A stretch of DNA of 64,000 nt, taken from contig JACJYG010000004.1 of the NCBI GenBank assembly GCA_020636215.1, positions 434,001 to 498,000 on the forward strand, given 5' to 3'. Of the stretch, positions 35,778 through 44,659 are shown piece by piece. Under the pieces are notes generated by a model. That model did no database searches and had not been told where the DNA came from. It saw only the letters and a program-made list of their open reading frames with translations. How positions within the stretch are numbered: position 1 is the stretch's first letter; every line of letters starts with the position of its first letter. The DNA comes from Lewinellaceae bacterium (GTDB lineage Bacteria > Bacteroidota > Bacteroidia > Chitinophagales > Saprospiraceae). The position numbers and the translations under genes are program-made.

Positions 35778-37067
35778 TTGAATAAAGAGATCCTCCGATT
35801 AGCCATTCCCAACATCATCAGCAATATTTCGGTGCCCCTGCTGAGTAGTGTAGATACAGCGCTGATGGGGCGCCTTTCCGAGTTACACATTGGCGCGGTG
35901 GGCATCGGCTCCATGATCTTCAATTTCATTTACTGGAACTTTGGTTTTCTGCGCATGGGCACCACGGGCTTGACGGCGCAGGCCTTCGGCGCACAGGACG
36001 ATAGCGCCCAAACCCATACCCTGGGGCGGGCGCTCCTGGTTGTTTTGGTTGTGGCGGCCGGGTTGTTGTTATTCCAATGGCCCTTTGGGGAAGCCAGTTT
36101 CTTTTTGATGAACGCAACCGGAGAACAAGAGGCCCTGGTAGCTGAATACTTTTACATTCGCATCTGGGCGGCGCCGGCTACGCTGGGGCTCTATGCCTTT
36201 ATGGGGTGGTTTTTTGGCGTGCAGAACGCTATCTATCCACTCATCCTGACGGTGGTGATCAATGGGATAAATATTGTGCTGAGCCTGTATTTCGTGCAAG
36301 GGTTAGGCATGGATGTGGATGGAGTAGCATATGGCACGGTCATTGCGCAATACAGTGGGTTGTTGCTGGCCTTGGGTTTGTTCTACTATCGATACGGATA
36401 CTTGCTGCAGCACTTTCAAAAAGCTGCTATTCTGCAGGGCGAGAAGCTTAAAAAATTTCTGCGCATCAATGCCGATATCTTTATTCGAACCCTGGCGCTC
36501 ACGGCCGCTTTTGCATTTTTCTACAGCCAGTCCGCTGCAGAAGGCGATATGGCGTTGGCGGTCAACACCATTTTACTTCAGTTCCTCAACTGGATGTCTT
36601 ACGGCGTGGATGGCTTTGCCTTCGCTTCGGAAAGCCTGGTAGGGAAATACAAAGGAGCCGCTGATGATTCGAAGACGGATCGGGCAATCCGCTTGTCTTT
36701 TGGCTGGGGCATGAGCCTGGCCTTATTGTTTAGCCTGGTTTACTGGTTTTTCGGCGCCGAACTGTTACGGGTGTTCACCAATCAGGCGGATGTACTGGCC
36801 GCCGCCCGGCCTTTTCTGTTCTGGATGGCGCTACTCCCCTTCTTTGGCACGCCCTGTTATATCTGGGATGGTGTTTTCATCGGGCTGACCGCTTCGCGGG
36901 CCATGCGCAACAGTATGATCCTGGCGTTTGTTGTTTTCATCAGTGTTTACTTTGCTACGATATCCCTGGGCAACCATGGGCTGTGGCTGACGCTGCTCCT
37001 TTTTCTGGCCGCCCGGGGAGGAATACAATTCTGGATGTTTACCCGGAAAGGGCTGGGTTTGAGGTAG
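35778..37067 (+). CDS. MATE-family multidrug/toxin efflux transporter
   Basis: 429 residues, starting at a TTG codon (35778-35780). No ATG gives the full first helix: NKEILRLAIPNIISNISVPLLSSVDTALMG is the standard MATE opening. About twelve hydrophobic helices follow, in two homologous halves (second half from about 225, FLRINADIFIRTLALTAAF). MATE proteins export cationic drugs or metabolites using a sodium or proton gradient across the inner membrane. Closest in style to the DinF branch, judging by the TALMGRL and GANTIL-like (AVNTILLQFLNWMSYGVDGFAFASE) motifs. An octamer repeat array begins one base after the stop codon. Substrate unknown. Confidence 0.92.
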   Translation: MNKEILRLAIPNIISNISVPLLSSVDTALMGRLSELHIGAVGIGSMIFNFIYWNFGFLRMGTTGLTAQAFGAQDDSAQTHTLGRALLVVLVVAAGLLLFQWPFGEASFFLMNATGEQEALVAEYFYIRIWAAPATLGLYAFMGWFFGVQNAIYPLILTVVINGINIVLSLYFVQGLGMDVDGVAYGTVIAQYSGLLLALGLFYYRYGYLLQHFQKAAILQGEKLKKFLRINADIFIRTLALTAAFAFFYSQSAAEGDMALAVNTILLQFLNWMSYGVDGFAFASESLVGKYKGAADDSKTDRAIRLSFGWGMSLALLFSLVYWFFGAELLRVFTNQADVLAAARPFLFWMALLPFFGTPCYIWDGVFIGLTASRAMRNSMILAFVVFISVYFATISLGNHGLWLTLLLFLAARGGIQFWMFTRKGLGLR

Positions 37068-37113
37068 GAATGCGGGAATGCGAGAATGCGAGAATGCGGG
37101 AATGCGGGAATAG
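37068..37113 (+). repeat. Octamer array (GAATGCGG/GAATGCGA)n, locus 1
   Basis: About 5.7 copies of an 8-base unit starting right after the TAG of the MATE gene and reading GAATGCGR in the gene's direction. The same family occurs at 48981-49071 and 62042-62110. About 50 bases further on, ATCAGGG/CCCTGAT (37163-37179) plus TTT could be a weak terminator of the MATE gene. Confidence 0.85.
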
Positions 37114-37316
37114 GAAACAACGATGGGAGTGTTCAAATAACTGTGTCAAATCCTCCGCCATGATCAGGGACGCCCTGATTTTACTGGGGCTTCAAGGAAC
37201 TCGAACTATACCCGGCCCTCAAGGACGGGACACGAACTCCTGAACACTCCCTGGTTATCAGAGTAACTAGAAACTAGAAACCAGAAACTTTGAACAGTCT
37301 CACAACGATATCCGCC

Positions 37317-38063
37317 ATGTTAAAGATAGCCAAACCAGATCAGCAACCTGAGGTTTTTTACAGCATACAGGGTGAAGGCAAGAGCCTGGGCCAGCCCAGT
37401 ATTTTTGTGCGTACTTCCCTGTGCAACCTTCATTGCATCTGGTGTGATACGGACTATACCTGGAACTGGAAGAGTACCCGCTTTGCCCATCTAAAGGATG
37501 CAGAACCAGGCTATCAAAAGTTTGACATCAAGGATGTGGTGGCGGAGATGCCGATAGAAGAAGTGGCCGCCCTGGCCCGGCAATATCCCTGTAAAAATGT
37601 GGTGCTCACCGGGGGAGAGCCGATGATGCAGCAGGAAGCCCTCCTATTGCTAATGGAAAAACTGGGGCCGGACTATTGGTTTGAAATAGAAACCAATGGT
37701 ACGATTCCTCCCGAGCCGGCCTTTGACGAGCGCATCAACCAATACAATGTCTCTCCGAAGCTAGCTAATTCCAACAACCCTAAAAAACTGAGGGAGAAGC
37801 CCACGGCCTACCGCTTCTTTACTCAAAGCCCCAAAGCCACTTTCAAGTTTGTCATCGCCGAACAACCGGATCTTAAAGAGGTTCTGGAACTGGTTGAGCG
37901 CTATGGGATTCCTTCCGAAAAAATATACCTCATGCCGGAAGGCACTTCCACAGAAAACCTGGCAGGCAAACAGGCCTGGCTGGTGGAGATTTGCAAGGCT
38001 TATGGCTTCCATTTTACGACTCGTTTGCACATATTCCTTTACGGAAATAAACGAGGCGTGTAA
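37317..38063 (+). CDS. queE: 7-carboxy-7-deazaguanine synthase (radical SAM)
   Basis: 248 residues from the ATG at 37317; an in-frame TTG nine codons upstream is not needed. It converts 6-carboxy-tetrahydropterin to 7-carboxy-7-deazaguanine in queuosine and 7-deazaguanine biosynthesis. The radical SAM cluster motif CNLHCIWCDT (C-x3-C-x2-C) is present. The opening YSIQGEGKSLGQPSIFVR, the GGEP motif (LTGGEPMMQQ) and the ENTG-like IETNGTIPP segment all match QueE. The clade with a longer insert after the cluster (YTWNWKS) is typical of Bacteroidota. The other queuosine genes are not in the window. Convergent with the dehydrogenase gene, 13 bases apart. Confidence 0.95.
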   Translation: MLKIAKPDQQPEVFYSIQGEGKSLGQPSIFVRTSLCNLHCIWCDTDYTWNWKSTRFAHLKDAEPGYQKFDIKDVVAEMPIEEVAALARQYPCKNVVLTGGEPMMQQEALLLLMEKLGPDYWFEIETNGTIPPEPAFDERINQYNVSPKLANSNNPKKLREKPTAYRFFTQSPKATFKFVIAEQPDLKEVLELVERYGIPSEKIYLMPEGTSTENLAGKQAWLVEICKAYGFHFTTRLHIFLYGNKRGV

Positions 38064-38076
38064 ATTGGGTTATTGC

Positions 38077-40263
38077 TCACTGGCCCACCACTCTGAGCAC
38101 CCCCCTCATGGTCAGGTAGTGGCCGGGGAAAGTGCAGACGTACATATAGTTGCCTGCTTTGGATGGCGCCTCGAAATAGATCGTCTCGGAAGCCCCCGGG
38201 CCTATCAGGCGGGTATGGTACAGCACCTTATCGGAATTCGGCACATAGTCCATTGCCTGGCCTTTCAGGCCGAGGCTCATAGCGGCTTTACCGACTTCAT
38301 CGGCTCCTCCCGGAGTGGTAAAGACGATGTTGTGGGGCATATCATCATTATTGTAAAAGGTAAGTTTCACCTTACTGCCCGCTTTGACGGTAAGGGAACT
38401 TTGATCGTACCGCATGCCTGGCAAGGTACTGATGACGAGGTTTTGATCCGGAGCGCCCCATCCCGCAGGCATGCGCGTAAGGCGGCTGGTGGAAGCAGGC
38501 GCCGCCGGTTCAGCGGCAGGAGCAGGCCGGGCCTTTGATCTTGCATCCTTTGTGAGTTCTTCTTTTTTCGGACTGTCATGCTGGTGTTTCATCGCTTCCA
38601 GGGCCTGAGCGGTGGCTTGCGCTTTCTGTTTTGCTTCCCAATGGTTTTCTACAGCCCTCAATGCATCAGCCTTCTGTGTTTCCGATAACTGGAGTCCTTC
38701 GCCATTTTGAAAGGCATTAATGGTATAATAAGCCGTGGGATGCAGCAGCGGATAGTTCCCATTATAGGCTTCCACTCCTGAAGCTTTGATCTCGTGGATA
38801 TAATGCAGGCGAAGGCTATCGACCACAAGGCGTGCTTTCAGGCCGTCATCGGAAACGAGTATCCCTCGTATGGGGCAGTTCTGTTCATTCACAACCGGGC
38901 TGCCATACACCGGATGGTATTTGTAAATGAAGCTCGTGATCTCATAAGCCTCCGGATCAAGCGCCGAGGCTTTATCCACCGGTTGGGTAAACTCAACCTC
39001 AAAGCCATCAGGCATGAGGCGCACCGCTTTCATCTCGAATGGTGTCTGGCCCGTCCATAACAAGCGTTGCAGCCCGTAGGGGTCATTGCCCGTAGAGCCC
39101 CAGCCGCGGTTGGTCTGGCCCACGAAGAGGGACGCATCCTTGCCCCAGGCCATGCGCAAAACTCCCGACTGGAAACCTTCCCGGAAATTGAAAGCAGCGC
39201 CCTGGTATTCCCCATTCACTTTTTCCAGAAAAACCCGCACGATCTTGCTCTGTCCCTGGTCGCCGATAAACAACTGGCCCGAGAAGGGCCCGAAGGCGCC
39301 GTTTGTTCCATCTGTAATGATCTCCGAGGTAGAAATGCCCAGGATACCATGCGGAAGCCAGACGGCAGGGGTTTTGATGGAAGGTAATTCTTCGGCCAAT
39401 TCAAACAGAGGCTTGGGCGTTTCGTTCTCAATATTCTCTGGCTTGATCGGTTGTTTACCCGGTGGCGTAAAGCGCGGATTGGCCCGATAATAAATATCAT
39501 TGGTGGTGACCTTTACCGGCGATTCCGGACGCTCGGCCCAGCGTAACCCGGCGGGGTGGCCGGTGAAGTCTCCTTTTTCCACATGTACCAATCCACCCGA
39601 GCCCATCCAATCACCCTGATTGTCGGCATAGAAAAATTCACCGTCTACCAGGCCAATACCGCAAGGGGACCGCATACCGGTAGCCCATGGTTCCATCTGG
39701 CCATCGGGAGTGATGTGCATGGTCCAGCCGCGCCAGGGCACCCGGCTCTCGCCCCGCCACCACTCCTGGTCGCCAAAAGCGACGTTGGCGGTGACAAAGA
39801 AGCTGCCGTCCGGCGCTATTACCGGGCCAAAGGAGTATTCGTGATAGTGTCCTGATAGCGGCCAGGCATAAACGGTTTCGTAGCGGTCGGCCCGCCCGTC
39901 GCCGTTTTCATCTATCAATTTGGTTAGTTCACCGCGCTGCGCCATGTAGAAAGCCCCGTCTTGATAGGCCAGCCCCAGTATCTCGTGCAGGCCGCTGGCA
40001 AACCGCCGGAAGTAAGGGGCCCCTCCTTCCATGTAAGGGTCTTCAATGATCCACACTTCCCCATGGCGGGTAGACGCCGCCAGGCTGCCATTGGGCAAAG
40101 TAACCAACCCACCCACTTCCAGCACAATATCCTGCGGAATTGGGAGGGTAATGATCTTGTAATAATCGCTCTCTGAAGGCAGGATACGGCCATCTTCCTG
40201 GGCTTGGAGCGCACAGGTGGCCAATATGAAAAGGAAAAGGAAAGCGGTGTATTTATTTGGCAT
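38077..40263 (-). CDS. Sorbosone-dehydrogenase-like propeller with C-terminal cupredoxin domain
   Basis: 728 residues from the ATG at 40261-40263, which gives a clean signal peptide (MPNKYTAFLFLFILATCALQAQ); a longer reading adds 12 unneeded residues. Residues about 25-360 form a GSDH/PQQ-dependent sugar dehydrogenase-like six-bladed propeller (GGLVTLPNGSLAASTRHGEVW, SPCGIGLVDGEFFYADNQGDW). A linker with a Lys/Ala-rich helix follows (about 525-590). The C-terminal cupredoxin (about 605-728) has the type 1 copper ligands: His in MPHNIVF, then Cys, His and Met in CTFPGHYLTMRG. The protein could oxidise a sugar or sugar alcohol in the periplasm and pass electrons to its own copper site. Operon with the DUF1080 gene 51 bases upstream. 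Confidence 0.88.
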   Translation of the reverse strand: MPNKYTAFLFLFILATCALQAQEDGRILPSESDYYKIITLPIPQDIVLEVGGLVTLPNGSLAASTRHGEVWIIEDPYMEGGAPYFRRFASGLHEILGLAYQDGAFYMAQRGELTKLIDENGDGRADRYETVYAWPLSGHYHEYSFGPVIAPDGSFFVTANVAFGDQEWWRGESRVPWRGWTMHITPDGQMEPWATGMRSPCGIGLVDGEFFYADNQGDWMGSGGLVHVEKGDFTGHPAGLRWAERPESPVKVTTNDIYYRANPRFTPPGKQPIKPENIENETPKPLFELAEELPSIKTPAVWLPHGILGISTSEIITDGTNGAFGPFSGQLFIGDQGQSKIVRVFLEKVNGEYQGAAFNFREGFQSGVLRMAWGKDASLFVGQTNRGWGSTGNDPYGLQRLLWTGQTPFEMKAVRLMPDGFEVEFTQPVDKASALDPEAYEITSFIYKYHPVYGSPVVNEQNCPIRGILVSDDGLKARLVVDSLRLHYIHEIKASGVEAYNGNYPLLHPTAYYTINAFQNGEGLQLSETQKADALRAVENHWEAKQKAQATAQALEAMKHQHDSPKKEELTKDARSKARPAPAAEPAAPASTSRLTRMPAGWGAPDQNLVISTLPGMRYDQSSLTVKAGSKVKLTFYNNDDMPHNIVFTTPGGADEVGKAAMSLGLKGQAMDYVPNSDKVLYHTRLIGPGASETIYFEAPSKAGNYMYVCTFPGHYLTMRGVLRVVGQ

Positions 40264-40314
40264 AACATCATTTTTGAAAACCAAAGAATTGCAAACCATC
40301 CAAGCTGGATGGCA

Positions 40315-42165
40315 TTACCAAATCAGAAAATAGGACAACTGCTGCGCCACATCCAGGGGAGCCACTAATTCCTGCCATTCACCGATAGTGCGCACACTTA
40401 CTTTTGCAGCGCCCTTTTCCGGCAATTGGATGTAGTAGCGCTTATCGATGGCGTAGGTATTGTCCGGCATCCGGCCGATGTGTTTTCCCACTGCCAGGCG
40501 GCAGTACAGCCCCTGGGGGGAAGCGCCCTCCAACTGTAAATGGCGCTCCAGTTTTCGGCCACCATCCATCGGTATGGCTTTATCCGATACTTTCACACCA
40601 TATAACTCGTAGAGAAAATCTGGCTGTCCTTCTCCATCCAGGTGGTAACCTTTACTTCGAAAGTTTGCCGCTTCCGGCATGGCAACTGGCCAGGTTGACT
40701 TTTCATTTTCCAACACAGCCAGTGCGGGAGCATCCTCCAGGGACAACACACTACCCAGTGGGCGGGAGCTGCCATCACCACGGCTATCCCACATCGGTGT
40801 AACATCCAGAAAACCGCCCTTCCAGGCCTGGAACAGGCTGCCATTACTCAGGTTATAGGAATAGCTTACCCCTTCGGAAAAGCCTACTGAAACAGGGTGG
40901 GTAATACGATGGCTGGTACTATCCCTTAAACCCTTAAAGTCCATAAAGCTCCTATGGATCACCGGCTCCGGCTGGAAATTTAAATGGATCGGCCTGGACA
41001 GTCCGAGGCTGGGCGGAAGGGAACTTGGAACATGAAGGGCTTGCCGCCGCAGGCCGGGGCCGGCCACAAACAGCCCTATACCATTGGGGAACCAGGATCC
41101 CGTTTTAGCATATCGCAAATCCAGAGGATACGTACCGGGCTGCAGTTCCACGCTACCAGTGCGCGTCCAGGGGCCCCGCCCCAGCACCAGCTTGTCGCCA
41201 ATCTGAAGCCAGCCCCAGCCGAAAGCCGCCAGCTCAAAATAGTACCGCCCTGGTGTTTTGATTTCCAAATCTCCCTGAAAACGCAGCAAAAACTTTTCGT
41301 TAGTGTTGACCACCTCATGCGTCAGGTGCTCTGCCGGGCCAGAGGCCTTAAGGGAGAGGCCTTCCATATCGACCACATCCTGCTCCGTATAATAATGCTC
41401 GTACTTCAGGTTTCTCAATTGTACCGGCGGGCTGCCAAAAGTGCGGTAGCGAATATTCCGAAAGGCTACCGGCCCGTGGTCGCCCTGAATGAGCAGCGGG
41501 CCCTGGGCTACCTCGTCCAAGCCTCCACCACGGGTAGGGCCTGTGAGTTCGATATTTTCGTGGAGGGTTTCGCCATTGAGGCGAATGTACAATATCCTCG
41601 CATTGGCGGTTTTGTTGCCGTATAGGTCGAAGCGGGGCGCCTGGAAAGATATTTCCAGCTTTTGCCATAGGCCCGGCGCACGGCAGGCATTAACCCGGGG
41701 TGGATAGCCCTCATATCCTTTTTGGCCATCGGGCTTGTTGTCATCCCAGCGCTCGTAAATGCCGCCGCAATCACCATAGGTGGGATGTTGTTTCCCCCAA
41801 CTGTCCAGCAATTGGACCTCGTACTTCCCCTGCAGGTAAATTCCGGAATTGGAGTGCCGGGCCATCATAAATTCCAGTTCCAGGTCCAGATCGCCGTATT
41901 CCATCACCGATACCAGATTGGAGCGCTGTTTCTCTGTGGGCAGGTTGACGAGGATGCCGCCGCCTTTTTCCACCTTAAAAGCCTCATCAGTTTCCAGGAC
42001 GGCCATTACATCCCCGACTACCTTCCAATTATCGCCCGCCGGACGAAAAGAAGATAGATCGTTCAAGGGCCAATCTGTAAAGTCCTGGCCCCAAGCCAAA
42101 ACGGCCTGAAATAGGAAAAAAAGCAGCAATAGAGAACATTGGGTTCCTGTTAATTGTCGATTCAT
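40315..42165 (-). CDS. DUF1080 (3-keto-disaccharide hydrolase-like) and PA14 protein
   Basis: 616 residues from the ATG at 42163-42165, giving the signal peptide MNRQLTGTQCSLLLLFFLF... cleaved after AWGQ. The frame is open 75 residues upstream without coding character. Residues about 28-235 are a DUF1080/LamG-like jelly roll: ELEFMMARHSNSGIYLQGKYEVQLLDSWG is the family signature, followed by LWQKLEISFQAPRFD. Residues about 255-385 resemble PA14 (YYFELAAFGWGWLQIGDKLVL). The last 230 residues (HPVSVGFSEGVSYSYNLSNGS onward) resemble the C-terminal part of cytochrome- or dehydrogenase-associated DUF1080 proteins, but I cannot name the domain. It would act on a glycoside in the periplasm or at the cell surface, upstream of the dehydrogenase-like protein. 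Confidence 0.85.
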   Translation of the reverse strand: MNRQLTGTQCSLLLLFFLFQAVLAWGQDFTDWPLNDLSSFRPAGDNWKVVGDVMAVLETDEAFKVEKGGGILVNLPTEKQRSNLVSVMEYGDLDLELEFMMARHSNSGIYLQGKYEVQLLDSWGKQHPTYGDCGGIYERWDDNKPDGQKGYEGYPPRVNACRAPGLWQKLEISFQAPRFDLYGNKTANARILYIRLNGETLHENIELTGPTRGGGLDEVAQGPLLIQGDHGPVAFRNIRYRTFGSPPVQLRNLKYEHYYTEQDVVDMEGLSLKASGPAEHLTHEVVNTNEKFLLRFQGDLEIKTPGRYYFELAAFGWGWLQIGDKLVLGRGPWTRTGSVELQPGTYPLDLRYAKTGSWFPNGIGLFVAGPGLRRQALHVPSSLPPSLGLSRPIHLNFQPEPVIHRSFMDFKGLRDSTSHRITHPVSVGFSEGVSYSYNLSNGSLFQAWKGGFLDVTPMWDSRGDGSSRPLGSVLSLEDAPALAVLENEKSTWPVAMPEAANFRSKGYHLDGEGQPDFLYELYGVKVSDKAIPMDGGRKLERHLQLEGASPQGLYCRLAVGKHIGRMPDNTYAIDKRYYIQLPEKGAAKVSVRTIGEWQELVAPLDVAQQLSYFLIW

Positions 42166-42337
42166 CGTTCTGTTTAAGTTAGTTGCGTAGAGAACCAGTA
42201 TCGCCTGGCCCGCCCAATGGAGTTTGGGGTTGGAAGAGGGCGTAAGATAAGGAAAATGCCGTTTATCCACATATCTGTAAACCAGTATATCAATGCGGCA
42301 GTGCATCGGTATGCGGACATGCAAAGTGCTGAAGCAT

Positions 42338-44659
42338 TCACCGCACCGGTTCCATTTGGAACGAAAGCGTTGCAAAACCACCAGCTTCAAAATGTTCCAC
42401 TTCCAGGGTATGCTTCCCGCCCAATTTTACTACCACCTCATCGGTAGCCGGCACGTGGATATCCCAGTGGTCGATGATGAGTTGGCCGTCGAGGTAACAA
42501 CGCAGGCCATCATCGCTGGTGATAGCTATCTTGTATTGGCCGGGATCGATCTCAAAGGAGGTAGACGCGAAGGTGGCAAAGCGGTCGGGATGGACGCCGG
42601 GGGCGGGTTCGCGCCACCAGGCGAAAGCCAATTCCTCCACTTGTTTTTCGGCAGCAGCAGGCTTGTCCTTCAAGGCTCGAAAGGCACCGTAATGAGCCAT
42701 CGGGCCGGATGCCTCATTATAGTTGTAGAAGCGGACGCGCCAGTTGAGGCGTTTTTCGTAGCGGTAGAAATCGAAATGAACGGGTGTTCCTCTGGGGAGT
42801 TCTTCTCCAAAAGCACTCACCACTGCTTCTCCGATGAATTCCAGCTCCAGCCGGAGTTCAGTTGCAGCACTATCCCGCTTCGCAGTAACCGTAGCGGGAA
42901 AGGCCCCCGTCTTGGGGTTGATACTCCCAAAGCCTTGGCCATCGTTGATGCTCCAGTTGCCCTGCGGGCCCAGTAACAAGAATGTGTACACCCCATCTTT
43001 AATATCCCGCAGCCAGATGGACGGGCGCCGAAAGTCATAGGGGCCCCATTCGTCAACCAGAATAAATTTTCTGCCGCGGGGGTGGCCGTCAGGAAGCATA
43101 GCGTCCATGCCATCCGGCAATGGGCCTGGCCTGAAACCTTCCACCGGCGCCAGGCTGGCAGCCTGAGCCGGCCAATGCGCCATTTCCTCCTCCGAAGGGG
43201 GCTGTTTGATGCGGTTCATCTGTTTGGCCTGAACGGCATCTCCAAACTCGCCTGCCTGATAGATATCATTTTTCACCAGATAGAACTGCTCATTGGGCTG
43301 ATCGGCCTGCAATAGTTTTTTGAAGCCGTAGAATTGGTTATCATCATTGATGGCCACCTTTGTGGTTCCAGCAATTTTAAGCGGGGTACCTACCTGATAA
43401 AAATAATTGTGTTGGATCTCATAATCCTGACTGGACACGTCCTTGGACTGCGCGTAACCCCAGTCGGCAGGCTGATTACCCCGTTCCCAAAGTTGAATGC
43501 CGATAGTATCATTGCCGAAGTAATTATGGGTAATGGCATTCTGCTGTCCATGCTCGATGGCCACGCCATAGGTGCAATCCGTGATGGAATTGCCGGTAAT
43601 CAGGCTGCCGAAACTGTACCCGCCCCAAATCCCATAATGGCATTCTTCCAATCGGTTGTTGGCCAGAATATTGCGGCTGAAAGTCACCTCAATGCCATTG
43701 GTGGGGGCGTGGGAGAAATCATTGCCGAAGATGATGTTGTCGTTGCAGCCTCCCTTACCGCTGTCCATACTCGACTGTCCCGCCCAAAGGAAGAAACCAT
43801 CACCGGAATGGGTGGCAGAGTTGTAGGCGAAAGTATTGTTGCTACTTTGCTCATAGCAAAGGATGCCCGCCGAGTCTTGCCCCCGGTTGTAGAAACCGTG
43901 GCTATAACCACGCACGTTCCAGTCGAGGCGGTTGTGCATCACCCGGTTATGGCTGGAGCGGTACAATCCTATACCGATACCGGAATTAAATTGGATGGTG
44001 TTGTTGTAAAACAAGCCATTATCGCATTGAGTAAGCATCAGCCCATTCTGTCCGCCGGTAACAGAAGTGCCGCGCATCAGTGCCTGATTGCAATTTTTCA
44101 GATAAACGGCGGCGCCATAGCGCAGCCATTCGCCCTGCTCATTATCGTGGTAGCTAAGCCAGTCCGACAAATCCTCACGTTCGCGAATGCTTTTCAGGTG
44201 TTGCCGGTAGTTGTAACTAAAATCACAATTTTCTATGGTAAGGCTATCCACCTCTTCTGCCATCAGGGCCACTTTATACCCTCGGGCGCTAAGGTTGCGG
44301 AGCGTAATATTTTTACCCCCCCGCACCAGCACTGCCAGTCCATAGTACTCATCGGGCCATTGTTTGTCGCTGGAGCCCCGCATTTTGGCTCCATTAAAGT
44401 CGACCGTGATATCGTTTCCTTCGATAATAATGACTGGCTGGCCGAGGCTATCAGCCCCATTGAAAGCATATTCACCCGGCTGAATGGTGGTGCTGGAGGT
44501 GATAACCATACCCGGCTGAAGGGGAACCTCCTTGGGTGGCGCCTGGCAGGAGGAAAGGAGGAGGAGGGAGAGGAGGGGAAACCCGCGAGGTTTTATTAAA
44601 CCCGCGAAGTTTGGCAAAGGTCGCGGATTTAATAACCTAAATAAAAATATCCTTCCCAT
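42338..44659 (-). CDS. Lipoprotein with right-handed beta-helix (NosD-like) and PA14-like domain
   Basis: About 773 residues if translation starts at the ATG at 44657-44659; that choice is uncertain. The lipobox LLLLSSC lies about 38 residues in, preceded by residues encoded by REP-like boxes (NPRPLPNFAGLIKPRG), an odd signal peptide. Residues about 50-430 carry many short repeats of the parallel beta-helix type (NITLRNLSARGYKVALMAEE, SNNTFAYNSATHSGDGFFLW, NAITHNYFGND), as in NosD and pectate-lyase-like folds. The C-terminal 130 residues look like PA14 (YKIAITSDDGLRCYLDGQLIIDHWD). A surface polysaccharide-binding or -cleaving role is plausible, and the next two genes are sugar-related. No catalytic residues can be assigned. 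Confidence 0.8.
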   Translation of the reverse strand: MGRIFLFRLLNPRPLPNFAGLIKPRGFPLLSLLLLSSCQAPPKEVPLQPGMVITSSTTIQPGEYAFNGADSLGQPVIIIEGNDITVDFNGAKMRGSSDKQWPDEYYGLAVLVRGGKNITLRNLSARGYKVALMAEEVDSLTIENCDFSYNYRQHLKSIREREDLSDWLSYHDNEQGEWLRYGAAVYLKNCNQALMRGTSVTGGQNGLMLTQCDNGLFYNNTIQFNSGIGIGLYRSSHNRVMHNRLDWNVRGYSHGFYNRGQDSAGILCYEQSSNNTFAYNSATHSGDGFFLWAGQSSMDSGKGGCNDNIIFGNDFSHAPTNGIEVTFSRNILANNRLEECHYGIWGGYSFGSLITGNSITDCTYGVAIEHGQQNAITHNYFGNDTIGIQLWERGNQPADWGYAQSKDVSSQDYEIQHNYFYQVGTPLKIAGTTKVAINDDNQFYGFKKLLQADQPNEQFYLVKNDIYQAGEFGDAVQAKQMNRIKQPPSEEEMAHWPAQAASLAPVEGFRPGPLPDGMDAMLPDGHPRGRKFILVDEWGPYDFRRPSIWLRDIKDGVYTFLLLGPQGNWSINDGQGFGSINPKTGAFPATVTAKRDSAATELRLELEFIGEAVVSAFGEELPRGTPVHFDFYRYEKRLNWRVRFYNYNEASGPMAHYGAFRALKDKPAAAEKQVEELAFAWWREPAPGVHPDRFATFASTSFEIDPGQYKIAITSDDGLRCYLDGQLIIDHWDIHVPATDEVVVKLGGKHTLEVEHFEAGGFATLSFQMEPVR
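44579..44630. repeat. Three REP-like boxes at the end of the RAYT gene
   Basis: AAACCCGCGAGGTTT (44579-44593), AAACCCGCGAAGTTT (44598-44612) and an inverted, degenerate third copy (44616-44630, AAAGGTCGCGGATTT). Each is close to a palindrome. They lie 7-58 bases past the RAYT stop codon, as expected for REP elements mobilised by such transposases, and overlap the 5' end of the NosD-like gene. Confidence 0.6.

Noticed and set aside
37130..37270. Possible tRNA-like fragment with GAACTCGAACTATAC
   Set aside because: The T-loop consensus is not matched and no acceptor stem or anticodon arm can be folded around it.
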